Assembly: GCF_040807025.1 (NCBI RefSeq)
Contig: NC_090981.1
Location: 42,945,817 to 43,009,816, forward strand
Direction of reading: 5' to 3'
DNA: 64,000 bases
Source: Struthio camelus
Lineage: Eukaryota; Chordata; Aves; Struthioniformes; Struthionidae
Shown here: one piece after another, positions 1 through 12,500 of the stretch
Position numbering within the stretch: position 1 is the first letter of the stretch
Layout of the letters: every line of letters starts with the position of its first letter
The notes under the pieces: model-generated
What the model was told of the DNA's origin: nothing
The model's database searches: none
Seen by the model: the letters and a program-made list of their open reading frames with translations, nothing else
Position numbers and translations under genes: made by a program

Positions 1-823
1 TTTGCACTCTAATACTGCTCATGACCGCAGTCTCACCTTGAATTTCATTCTGGCTTTTTAAGCTCTCTCCCGGCACTTGATCAAAACAATGTTTCCCTTT
101 GACTTGATTTCTATTTTTAGTTATTTTTCCACTCAGCTACTTAGTAACTAATTACATTTCCATCTTTTTTCAGTTTTAGTAGTACTTCCCTGTCTACCTT
201 CTTACTGCATGCCTGATGAAGCCGGCCCGCTGGAGTCCCTCGCTCACACTTGTTTATTCCAGGTGACTTATGGGAAAAAAATCTGCCCAAACAGCAAGTC
301 CAAAGACAGTAAAAGCTGATGCTCCAATACTTGCGTCTCTTCATTATTGGTGACTTTCCTCCAACTGCCTAGGAAACTGGTGTGTTAGGGTGGAGCTTTC
401 TGCATAAATGCACATTCACTCTAGTCAAGGTTACCTCATTTTCTTGGGGAAACTTTTGGACGAACAGATGTGAGGATGTGCGCTGTCAGAGCATTCTTCA
501 TTTTGCCTGTGTTTTCAGCTGTGGGTACAAAAAGTTTCCTTTTATAGTAACTTTGCAAATTGGATGCACCATAGAATACTTTTTTAATTAAAGCCCCTTT
601 CTTTTACTTTTTAGAAGTAATTGCTAATTACTTGAGGGCAATGTTTCATTTTGATAGTAATGCAGCCTTGTTCACACACGTTTAACAGGACTGATCAGCT
701 GAAAACCCATTTGTTCAGTTCTGGTAACAATTTCTGTCTTCAGATGTTCTCCATCCCTTTCCCAGTACTGGACTTCTGCTTGGTTTCTGTGTAATATCCC
801 TGATTCTCGTTCTTTGGATGCAG
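1..823. other. Region upstream of S100Z coding exon 1
   Basis: No convincing coding sequence. It is probably intron or promoter-proximal DNA of S100Z, whose untranslated first exon I could not locate. The last part (about 781-823) is pyrimidine-biased and leads into the acceptor of the first coding exon. Confidence 0.4.
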
Positions 824-840
824 CTACTCCACTTGCTGCT

Positions 841-981
841 ATGTCCATGCCACTGGAGGATGCTATGGACACCTTGATCAGGGTTTTTCATCATTATTCT
901 GGCAAAGAAGGAGACAGATACAAGCTCAACAAAGGAGAACTCAAAGAGCTCCTCACCAGTGAGTTCACTGACTTCCTTTCA
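841..981 (+). CDS. S100Z: S100Z coding exon 1 (residues 1-47)
   Basis: Encodes the first helix and the S100 pseudo-EF hand. The 3' end is a clean phase-0 donor, TCA|GTAAGA, with GT at 982-983. The exon probably begins upstream at 824, after a pyrimidine-biased acceptor ending GATGCAG (821-823), leaving a 17-nt untranslated leader in this exon. Confidence 0.9.
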
Positions 982-2404
982 GTAAGATGCAGCTACTGAA
1001 TCTCTTTAGTTAATGTTTAATGGGTGGGATAAGCAGTTACTGAAAGGTTCAGGAATAGCATTTCCATACACAATGCATACCCTGCCACAGCTTCTCAGAG
1101 GACGGTTGTCTCTGTGGAGCCAGAGAGAAGGCGATGCGATCAAGTGTGCCATTTGAAAAAGAGTTTTATAATGGTGATCTGGCTTCTTTCTGGTGGTCTG
1201 CCATCTGCTATGAGCAGCAGAACTGGGTACTCTGCACCGTGCTTTTGAACAGAAGTGCCAAAAGTAGACTAGAAGGAGTAGCCTAATTGTATTAAAACAG
1301 GCTTTAATCAGTTTTCTTAATTAGAGAGGGTAGATAAGTCCTTATAAGAATTAAATTCAGCAACTAGTTCTCAGGAGACAAGAAAGAAGTTTGAGCATAA
1401 TGGCCAGGCAGTGTGTGGAACTTCAGGTCTATTAGATTCCTTGAGGCCTTGTAAATATATCATACACAGTTGTTACACTGATTTTTGGGAAACCACAAAC
1501 ACAGTGCATCTTCTTATCCGCCCTGCAGAGCGCTATGAAGAAAATCCTTCCAGTGATAAGCTGCTGATATGAATATCTCTTTGCACATTTGTTATGCTTC
1601 TCATTACACGGCATTGATGTTTTATGGAATAATGACCTGACACATAATTGTTTTCTGTATCCTATTCATTGTAAGAATTTGTATGGTCCCTATCACCATC
1701 AGCAGAATTTTTTTAAGGCATTGTATCCCTTTTCTTGAGTTGGATTTTCTTTTAATCTTGACTATTGATTTATTATTATGGCATTTGCTGTCCTTACTCC
1801 CACTGAGTTGGATGCTATTTGCTAAATAGGGATCTTTGAACATGACAAATAGAGGCATAATACGACCACGTATGAATAGCCTCTTGAAAATCTAAGTACT
1901 GTTTGTTATGGATGATACAGAGGAATGTACATTATAGCTCAAACTTGCCAAGAGAAATCAGCGCTCAGCACGTCCTAAAACCTATTTGATTAATGTCAGT
2001 GGCTATTTAATACCTGGATTCTTTCTACGAGCTATCTTCAGTTTTTGTTGCTGTGCACTTTTGCAACTCCAGGCCTATGTTTTTGATGCTGAGAATAGTG
2101 GTATATCAGTAATTAAGTGCATATTTCACACAACCTTTTATTTAATAGCACCTGGGCTTGTGGCGTACCGCTAGAGTGCACTGTCAGGTGGGCTAGAACT
2201 GTGCACTCAAGATCTGCACAGCTAAGTCACTTTTTTTTTCTTCAGGGCCAAAAGGATCCCCTTCTGGTCAATAAGATTATGAAAGATCTGGACTCCAATA
2301 AAGACAATGAAGTGGATTTTAATGAATTTATGATTCTGATTGCTGCTTTGACTGTGACATGCAATGATTTCTTTGAAGAACAGCTAAAGAAAGAGGGAGT
2401 TTAG
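841..2404 (+). CDS. S100Z: S100Z, S100-family EF-hand calcium-binding protein (two coding exons: 841-981, 2246-2404)
   Basis: Joining the two exons gives 141+159 nt, 99 residues plus stop, the same length as human S100Z. Seen: an N-terminal S100-type pseudo-EF hand (about residues 20-33, SGKEGDRYKLNKGE), a hinge around residues 44-50 where the intron falls, and a canonical EF loop at residues 63-74 with acidic or Asn ligands at D63, N65, D67, E69, D71 and E74. The C-terminal helix contains a Cys (CNDFFEEQLKK). Known of the family: S100 proteins are small cytosolic dimers that bind calcium and then expose a hydrophobic surface to partner proteins. S100Z was identified against other S100s by the DLDxNKDNEVDFNEF loop and by its position next to CRHBP. 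The first ATG (841) is chosen because its N terminus aligns in length with human; a second in-frame ATG at 847 is possible. Any 5'UTR exon was not identified. Confidence 0.93.
982..2245 (+). other. S100Z: S100Z intron between coding exons
   Basis: A 1,264-nt GT-AG intron, phase 0, with a T-rich tract directly before the acceptor. No repeats or further exons seen. Confidence 0.85.
2246..2404 (+). CDS. S100Z: S100Z coding exon 2 (residues 48-99 and stop)
   Basis: Begins after a strong acceptor (T-tract then CTTCAG, AG at 2244-2245) in phase 0 and ends at TAG 2402-2404. Encodes the hinge, the canonical calcium-binding loop and the C-terminal helix. The single intron between the two EF hands is the usual arrangement of S100 genes. 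Confidence 0.94.
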   Translation, partial: GQKDPLLVNKIMKDLDSNKDNEVDFNEFMILIAALTVTCNDFFEEQLKKEGV

Positions 2405-3560
2405 AAATGCTCAGTAGGCTCAATCTCCCAGCCACAAGCGTAATTGAAACATGCCTAGTTAGGTAGCACTCATCAGCGTTTTGTGAATGCAGACCGTCAT
2501 CTGTCCAACTGTTACTGCTGTAACAGATCAGCAGCTGGTGTCAGCTGAACCAAAGCCAGCTTACGCTACTTCAGATCTGGCTCTTAATACTTCCAGTCTT
2601 TGGCTTCTGTGGCTGTAGCATGCATTCATCAGTTCCCCAAATCAAGGGCTTGGGGTGACAGATCGTTTGAGAGGAGTCTCAAGTTAAGACTTACAGTATT
2701 TTAATGTTGGTGTGAAGTCAAAGGAACATGTATGTTACTTCTACATGTTATGAATGGGAACATTTGGAACGAAACATAAAACTTGCAGCTTGTTTTTCTG
2801 TCATTCTGTAACAAACTAATATTTTTGCAGATCCAAAAGAGCTGTTTGGTTTTTGATCAACTCTGCTTATTTTAGGCCCCTTTTTAGAAACTGCTCCATA
2901 CTTCCCCATACTCCCATATTTCAGATACAGTCACAGCCACCTCCTGCCCGCCTGAGCAGACTGTACCATTTGCCATTGTTACGGGTTTGTTTTCCTCACC
3001 TCCGCCAGCTTTGATTGGGTTGTGTTTGCATTGCTGCATCCCCATAGTCTACCCCTTCATTCAGTGTTAATTAATTTATTCGTATGATAAATTATTCAGA
3101 AACAGGGGATTTAGTCAGCAAACTGCTCCGAGGATTAATGGGAAAACTGGGTCTTCAGGGGAGATGTAAAAGCCTTCTGCTTGTACTGTTCTGGCACCCT
3201 TAAGAGGAGGACTCTTAGAGGACAACTTGTGGGGGTTTTAATGACAGGATCTCAGGTACAGCTTTATAATGTGAGTCATCTTATGTAACAATTATGTCAT
3301 CTCATGCTGATCCAGCTCACTGCGTGGTCAAAAGTGTTGCTGTGTGCGAGGCAAAGGGGGCAGTGGGACGCCATGGCCGGTTCCGGAGAAAGTGGGACAG
3401 TCCCTTTCCGTGCTAACCTGCTCTTGGATTGAATGGCACGTACTTTCAGACCAAATCCTCAAGGGAAGGGCATCAGGGGATGGGGCCCGTGGCTTTTTTC
3501 TCTCACAGAGATCTCGTATTGTTCATTATTGCTTTGTTGGTAACTTCTAACTATAATAAA
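2405..3560 (+). other. S100Z: Probable S100Z 3' untranslated region
   Basis: Extends from the stop codon to the first canonical poly(A) signal, AATAAA at 3555-3560. A second AATAAA at 3785-3790 could be used instead. No coding potential was recognised. The transcript end is inferred from the signals only. Confidence 0.4.
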
Positions 3561-6500
3561 AGGCATCTGGATTTAGTGAAGGTTTTCTGTTTATTTAAGA
3601 GAGGGGAAAAAAAAAAAGCCCTCGATGAAGTCATGCCTGCTGGACAATTTTTGGAGAATGCAGTTCACTTCTCTCTCCTCCCCAACCTCCTGGAAATCAT
3701 TCAGTAAAGACTGTAATATCTGTATGATATTATATATCATTAAATTGATGTAATTTATTATAAGAAGGGGATTCTATAAGGTATAATAAATATAACAAGA
3801 GGCAGACATTATCCCCAGAAGGAGGCCAGCACTTGATGATGTTATCCTGGAACAAAAGGGACTTTGCAGTGGTAGCAGAGCCAGAATATACTACCTCTTT
3901 TTATAGTATGTTTATAGGATTCATGAAAGATCTTATAGGGGAACACTGCAAAAAAATGTTGAAGTAAAACAAATAACAGTTGCACAGCTTTTTGCTGTGA
4001 TGTCATGAACCTTAATAACATTGCAATTGTGGGACTAGGATGACAGGCGTATCAGCCGGAAAAAGCAAGACAACTTTTATGATCCCCTACGGGTCCTGCA
4101 GGCTGTTGCTGGTCTCTCAGCCTTTCCCCTTCTTATGCAGGGAAGGGAGAGGAAACTAGTCTAAAGCTTTAGCCTAAAGCTAAAAAAGGAAGAATTTTCC
4201 CAATAAGGGCCAGTTTATCCATTAAAACTTTTGAGCAAGAGGCTTTTCAGAAACAAGCTCTAGAAAGCTCGTAAATCTGCTGCTGTTCCCTGATGAGACA
4301 CTGTACATGTCACAGCCCAGGTACTGAGCAGAACTGTACTAAGTCCCAGCTGGCGGTGGTGCGACACTGGGGTTGGGCAGGGAGAGTGGCTGCTGTGACG
4401 GAGCGGGTCAGTGGAGCCATCTCATCTGCTGAATTTACTAGGGCTTCAGCGCAGCCTAATTCCTGTGCAGAAGGGGCTTACTTATAAATGAGCTATGTGT
4501 GATTCAGAGAATGACTCAAATGATCTGTATTCCAACAAAAGTTTTATAAAACCTCACAAATCACTTTTTTTTTGGCTTGGCTGGTTAGGTTTTTCGTGTT
4601 GCCATTTTAACTACAAAGACAAATTTTAAACTCTTACCAGCTGTAGAGAAGAACCTTTTTTACATAAGGAATGGATACCCAGCAGAAAAGCAAGAAAATG
4701 TACCCAAGCACATTCAAAGGCTAGAAAACAAAAAGCTCTGGCACAGTCTGGTGCTCTGGGTTAAGGACTGGCCATCCTAATCCTGAGCTAGCTGTGGGCT
4801 GACTCACTGGACTGGTATGGATTTACCTTAGCTGCCATTCCTCTCCTACAAGAGCCAACTGGTGCTGCATTAATAGACACCACTTCTAGGGAAGTTACCC
4901 GAAATCTTTCTGTTCTGGGGGAAGATCATCTGAACCTTTTGAACTGCCTCAGAGCCAGAAAAAGCTGTGAGCAGTCTTCTTTTCTATAAAAAAACCTGAG
5001 GAAAGAGAACTGCACTGCAGCCATTCACCCTGGCTATGCGAGATGGTGCTTGCATGGCCAGCTGATCTGTCGCTACAGCTACTTTGTGCTGCAGATGTGA
5101 GCATTTTACTTTTAGCTTCCCTCAAAAGGGAAAAATGCTGCTTTAAAAACCAAGGCATTTCTGTTTTCTCATTATTTGCTGATGTTTTTCTTGCTGACTT
5201 CAAGTTTGCCTGAAGTTCATGAATCTAGGAACCACTTTAAAGTTTTAATGAAGAGGAAGCTTGCTGCATGGCTTTGGCCATAGGAAAGGTGTATAATTAC
5301 AAGCATATTTTCATTTGTCTTATCAGACTGTCTGGAAAATCAACAGAAAAGTGAATACCACGGTATGGCCTGATATTTGCAAGTTGCATTTGAAGACCAA
5401 CAAAAATACTGTGGTGCCAGACGAGATCTTTTCTATTTATTGTGAAGCTGTTTTGTCTGACATCTAAAAAGTAGATTTTGAGAAGATGAATGATATTATC
5501 TTGAAAGCTTCAGCCTTTGCCGTTTACCTTTATTTCAGTTCAAAGGAAATTGTAAGTGCCAGTGAAACTGGATACATGAAGCTTGATGCACTATCTGTAA
5601 ATAAATTTATAACCTCTTCAGATTTGGTATCCAACTACAGACCTCAAAGAAGTGTATGAGACCACTGTGATGATGAGTGCTTTGAAATGAAGTAGTCCCT
5701 CCAAGTCCTGATTTACCAGCTAGGTTGACTGGAAGGCACCACCTTTTTGGTTCTACAGCAGTGTAGGGGGCGTCAAGGTGTGCAAGGGTAAATGGGAAAA
5801 TCATCATCCTACAAGAGCAGCTCCTGCTGGTAAGGGTGAGCAACTTGATGCTGACTGGGTTTGGAGGAAGAGAGAGAACAGAGATACCAGTTTTTCCAGA
5901 AGTGCTCTAGCAGATCTTTTTCTTTTCACAGCTGGTATTTTGAGCAGTCAGAAGTTTCATTAATTGCTTTCCATCTATGCCATTAAAGAAAGAATTGAAA
6001 GTTATTGCCAATGACTATTTTACGGTTACAGATATGAATCTGATGTTGCACTTTAAGGGACACCTTGAACACATGCAGTTATCTGCATTTATCTGCATGC
6101 AGTAGCAAAGGAAAGCCAGCATCTCCAAAGCCCATCACAACTGCTGGGCACACGCAGACCTGTGCCTGTGGTGAGGGTGACACAGGCCAGAACTGCTAAA
6201 TCTGGCACAACAGTGGAGCAGTTTCCCGTGCCTAGTATAGCACATGCACACCTATTTGGGCTGGGAAATCCCAGAGGTTATTAGTTTGTAACTTCTCACC
6301 CTTGGCATCCCCGCACAAAGGCTTGCGAAGTCCTGGGGCTGTCTCTACCATACTCCCTCTTTTCAGACCAGCACACCTTTCCTTTTTCAAAGCAGGTATT
6401 TCCTCCTGGGGAAAAGGCTGCAGGGTCTCCCTCAGCACAGTCTGCTTGCCAAGCACTGTCCTGGGTGTATGGCACACAGCAGCGTGCAGGGTGTATTCAG

Positions 6501-9500
6501 TGTATATGGGATGGAGTGTACCATTCCATAAGCCAGTGCATGTACCTCAATGAAGCACAACTTCATGGCATCCTAATAGGGGTGCTTGGGGATGGCATTC
6601 CGGATAGGGAGTCAGTGCTCTGGTAGACAGCAGAAGAAGGGTGGGAATAATTCTTCTGTAGTGGTACAGATTTGCCCAGGTTGCTCGCCTGTCCAGTGCA
6701 GAGTCCCTGTCCAGTACAAGCGTTGCAGACTCTGTGCTGCAGCGTAAAGCAGAGAGTGGCCAGGAGGGAAACACTCTCGGACGCAGCCCAGAGCCCATAG
6801 TCCCAGCACAGCACCATACAGAAAGCATTCAGCTGCTTTCAAACCCGAAAGCTGATTTCAAACCCCGAGAAAATGGCTGAAAGGTCAATCACAGAACTTA
6901 CCTCTGAAATTAGACAAATCTGTATAAGGGTTTTTGACTGGCAGGAAGATTTGTTAGACTGTGATGTGACGGCACACGCAGGTCTAACAAGGGTTTTGAC
7001 TGACAGGCCAGCAATTAATAAATGTGTCTTTAGGGATAATTAAGTCTGTTGAATGGCACTGTATTATTCGAAGGAAAAAAGGGTCACATTTTCAATTTTA
7101 TCTTTCCTCTGGCATATGATATTGCATGAAAGATAATGTTTTGTTTATGATGCAGTGATCTATTTTCTGAGCTAACACCGTCCACGTCCTTTCCTCAGAG
7201 CTGGGTTATGTCGGTTTACGTGCCCTGGGTAGCCATCCAGATACAGTAGATGAATGAACCTCACTAGATACTCTTTAAAAAAAAAAAAAAAGGCAAAAAA
7301 GAAAAGCTTATCTTTTTAAAGATCAAATTTCAGCCACCTGCAATCAGTTGTGTAAGAGGGACAACTCCCAAGGAAGAGAACTGCAGCTGCATCCACTTAT
7401 TTTGCCCTAGCAAGTAGAGTCTCAGCTGATGTAAAACAACGGAGCCCGTTGCACTTAGTGGCATAATTTTACAACAGCTGAGGGCATGTGCTTGAGACTT
7501 CAAATTAGCTTTCAATGGAAAATTGTCTTTCTCTTTAGCTGGTTGGTTAAATAAGGATATGTCTGAAAAAGGGCAAATGTTGTAACAAGGCAGCTGAGAG
7601 GAAGATAGAAGGAGCTGTTGCTCAGAACACAGGTACTTTGCTGAAGTGGGGGGAAGACAAACAGTAGGGGTCTTGTGAGAAATTGTTGAAAATAATCCCG
7701 TGATATGCTGGCTTTGAATGAATCCTTAGTCTCTGTGGGTTATTACGACTGTACATTCAGAGTAGTTGCAGAAACTCAGAAACACGCTACATGGAAATGC
7801 AAAATAAGGCTATGGCAGGAAAAACATGGAAGAATGTGCCACCAAGAGCAAAAGAGCAACTGAAGCACCTGGAGTACTAGGTATGGCTGTGTTTGGGGAA
7901 CTGGAAAAGAAAAGACAAAGCTGAGAAAGCTGAAGAAAGTTGAGGTTTTTGATGGCTCCAGCTATGGACACTGCATAACATTAGCAAGCAGGGCTCTGCA
8001 GCTGATCTGCAGGAGATGGGGAGTTCTGTCCCTTTAAGCCATTAGTAGCTTGGCTAGGTGAACCAGAACTTCTTGCCCTTGTGTCAACGGCCTAATTCGG
8101 TAGTTGTTCAGGGAAAATTTTCACCATTATCAGTGCACAGGAGTAAGATGAAGTGAAGGCAACCAATCGGTCTTTGAAAGCCAAGTAAGATCTCTGTTTG
8201 AGAAGAAAAACACATTGGTAGACCAGAGGTGAAAGATGGTTTGTGGAAGCTTTTATCAAAAGTGAAGCTATTTTTAGATTTTTTTAGGAGGTTGAAAAAT
8301 GCTGACTAGGTGATTTCAATTCTTCAAACTTTGACTCTTACATCAATACAAAATATTCCACTCTTTTCATCCAAAAGTGTTTGAAGTCTACCTGATCAAT
8401 GTGTTTGGCACTGAATCCTATATGGTACTAGATAGGATGGCTAGAAATGAATTACATGCAAGTGAAGAATAAAAGACTAAGGGGTAGGAGCAGTTGAAAG
8501 GATAAGTATAGCATTATGCTGGCTATGCCTAGCATCTCTTACTTGACATATTGACTAGTTGAACTGTGTTATCTCCCACAGCATTTTGGAAATGGACCCA
8601 TTACTGTAATACCTAAGGCTATTGGAGAGGACTGTGTTAAATCACAGCTCTTTCCCTGGATGAGAAAGACTTAATCAAAGAGACAGTTCTCCTATTCAAG
8701 GATAGGAGTTTTTCAGGTGAAGTGACTATCTTATGATACCACTTCTTAAAGTGGGAATTTGTGGGTGGTTTGTGGGTCCTCTTCATAGTGATCCAGATCT
8801 AACAAATTTTGGAACGTGATATGTAGAAATATTGAGATCTTTGAAACACTTGAAAATTTTATATTTTGAATAATAAAGTGACTCCTGCACTGAAAGTGAA
8901 AATGGCAAATGCTCTAGTTACTCAAGAGTTGAACAGCAAACATGAGGAGAGCAGCAGGGGCTGAGTCACTGGGTGAACGCTGGGGGCCATGTGGTGCAAA
9001 GGTGGTGGAAGAGGCTGCTGCAGCCCGTGCTCTCTGCAGGTCTGGCAAATGGTATAATGTGGGGCATGAGGGGTACGCCTTCAAGTACAGTGCTATTGCA
9101 ATAATTGTGTCATGCTTTGGAAAGCAGTCTACTTCTCTGCAAGGGCATTGTGCCTGCAAGAGGCTCTTGGGGGGACTGCTCAGGGCAGCTGCAGCATTAG
9201 GCAGGGGCTGATACAGCCCAGCACTGATCTGTTGAGATATAAATGTGGTGGCATCTACCAGACTCCTTGCCTCTGAGGCAGCATGTTTCAGGCTTCTCCA
9301 GGGTCCATATTTTCTTGCACTGGATCTTGTGAAGGGGAGATTCTGGGCAGGGAGTCCAGAATAGGCAGCCCCTGCTCAAGCACCTTCCTCCCCAACCCCC
9401 CCCCCCCAAGAAGCTCAGCAAGCAGAGAGGGGCACACTTTGCATGGCTTCTGATGGTACCTGGCACATCATCTCCAGTCATCCCCATCTGGCATCTCTTT

Positions 9501-12500
9501 CCTGCCTCCTGGAAGAAAACTTCTCTGTACTCCCACTTCTTAGTCCTGGCTGCTTTGTGTAGACTCTGGGCTGAGTCACAGGCAAAACTGGTAGTGATAA
9601 TCGCCCTCAGGGTAATCTCAGTGTCCAAATATAATGTTTGCTTGATTATTTGTAACCTGCTAAACTGCAAGCTTCACGGTCCTTGCTTTAATTCAGTGCC
9701 ATAAAAGTGTTAATGCAACACTTATCATCAAGCCTGTGTGATGCTGATAGTCTTTCAGTTTATAAATCACATGCGTTTGTCATTTCTTTAAACCACTCCA
9801 TGTGACAAATCACACATCTCTTGTGTCAAACTGCCCAGAGTTAACAAGCTACCCTTACTTCACCTCACCAAAAGTTCAGCTCTATTTAAAGCCAATTTAG
9901 AGACACACAAAAAAGTAATAGAAGTGTCATTATCAGAGAGATAAATGGCAAGGCTCGGGAAGAGGTAGTGGATTTTACTATGCGAGCTCACAGAACTGGG
10001 ACAGACAGATAGTGGCAAAAGTCAATGACAGAAATATCCACCGATCTCAAAGGGAGGAGTCTTGGGTAGGTTAGACCATGTGCTCTTAGGAAACCTGTCT
10101 CACACTGCAGTGCAAGAGTAAAGAGATGAAGCATAAAAGGTGATCTTGAACTCTGCATTTTGTTGCTGGGAATGCTCACCTTTAGCTGCAACCATAACTA
10201 GGTTTTTATAAGAGGAAAGTATCAAAGCAGCAATAGGGTCAACTCAGTTACTTTAGTCACTGAACTGTACCTTTCCTACTGTATGTCTGTAGCCTAGCTG
10301 CTTAAATGGACTTGCACTAGTTATACTAATACATTTTGCAGAAAGGATGCTTGCCTATTGATGACTACCGTGGCAGTAATCAAACTCATTTCCTGTATGC
10401 TGTTAAACAGTCCCCAAAAGTAGTCATGATCACGGCCACCATCATGGCCCTAAGGGATCTGGCAGTCACATTTTAGGCCCTTCAGATAACAGAGTTTGGA
10501 GGTGCTAGTAAACTCTCCATGTTTGTGTTCTGGCTCTGTGCTAGTTTGCCTTCTGGCTAGGTGCTGGGCAGTGATGCAGAGTGCTGGGGTGAGGTGGTGA
10601 GTGCCTGTGCTGGAGACAGAGGGGTGCTGCATGAGGTACCTCAACAATTAATTTACTCTTATGAGCAAAGACACTACCAAGTGTAGCACATTCTCTTAAT
10701 GGAAAGGGCAGTGATGTTCAGTGGTGGGATGTGGCTCCCCGCACGGTGCACATGTCCCTACTGTGGAAGGTGGTAACTGCCAAAGCTACAGGGGGAAGGA
10801 CAACTCTGCGTAACAGCTCTTAAACCTGCCCCAGTGGGACTAAGGGAGGACTTATGTGGCACCTCCAACTGCGATGTGCTCTCTTTACAGGGAGAGAGAG
10901 GCTTGTCACAGAGTATTAAGGAGGTAAGTGTAAAACGCCTTACGTAGAGCAAAAGCTATGAAGAAACACATAGCTATTTTGAATGCTTAGTGTCAGAACT
11001 GTGGTGATTACCATCATAAGAAGGATTTCTTGTGCCATCCAAACTCCTTTGTTAATAAAGAATTTATTAAGCTTTGATTCTTTTAAAAATAACTTGTATC
11101 TTTTGGTATCATCATACAGTTATGGGCTCTTCATATGATAAAACTTGGCTTCATGCAGCCATTTGAAAACATTCCCTGAGGGGAAAGTAGAGGTAATACA
11201 TGGGAATCAGAAATGGTAGCTCCATACCAAGTGGGGTGACAGCCCTAATACTAATGCTCAAGGAGAGCACTGGCCTGGGCTTTCTTTTTTCATGGAATGG
11301 GACACAACTAGGGAAGCTGCCCACTGGCTGTGAAGCAGGGGATGGGCTCAGAGCAATGACAGGGTCTGTGGCCAAAAGAGCAGCCCACACTTCATGTTGG
11401 TGGGGCAAAGCATCTTGCTCAACTTCTGGAACGTGCTGTGTACTTGCTGGGTCTGCTCACACTCTGCTTTGTGCATCTTGACACAACCCAGAAGAGATTA
11501 GAGGAAGAGGGGAGATGTTAACTGGAAGTGAAGGGATGCTGGGAGATGGTTGAGCACTGGTAACTGATTGAACAAGACCACCTGCTGTTGTGCCTTTAGC
11601 CCTTTAACATGAACACTGGTGTGAGACTTGCTACCACATGATAAACAGCAAGGACTGGATAGTGCTACATCCCCCAGACACCATGGGGGAATGAAAGAGC
11701 CAGTCCTTAAATTAGTTTTGAGTCACACCAGGGTCAAGCATAAGGGAAATAAATGCAACTCAGTGCAATGTTTAGCAACACAATAAGAAGTTTAAAGTTC
11801 AGCCAGATACCTCTCACTGTGTTGCCCTGTGTCATGTCTCTTCAGCCAGCACTCTGAGCAGCAGTGAAAAATCTGCACTAACAGCTGAGGACAAAGTGCC
11901 CAAGACAGAAGGGGAAATCCTCTTTGCTCACGTGCTTGGGGTTGTATCACTGCAGGCTTGCTGCTGCTCATGAAGCTGCTTGGTGCAGAGGAGCAGAGAG
12001 GGCCCTTGTGGGACACAGCAGTGGTCTGGCACCAGAATTACTTACTTCCTGGGGTGAAAGGAGCTGGGCTTTGCATGGGGGATAAGTGTCTATATAGTAA
12101 TACTAACTCTTGTTTAAAGCTCTAGTGTTAGAAGGAGGGCTCAGTCTGCTCTGGCCACTTGTACCAGGAGTCAGGCTGCAACTGAGGAAGGAGGTGCTTG
12201 GCTGGGAAGAAATGGTGGGGTTTAAGATGCATCCCAGTGGATGAGCTGTGCTAAAGGTGATATTTCTACTGAGTGGAGAGAATGGAGGCCAGGGCCTACA
12301 ACATGTTTGTGATGAAGCTAGTGCTGAAATAAAATGGTCTTTCACAAGAATTGAAGCACGGTAGGGTGGTGGTTTGGCAAGTTGAAGGCTCAAGGGACCC
12401 TTCTGGACAGCAGAGGTCCCATTTGCTTCATAGCACCTGGCAAGTCTCTACCTGGCATCTGTAGCTCAAGTGCTGCTCAGTAACAAATCCCAATACCAAG

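Noticed and set aside
9197-9670. 157-codon - frame
   Set aside because: Crosses the C-run at 9396-9407, which gives a glycine run. No recognisable protein.
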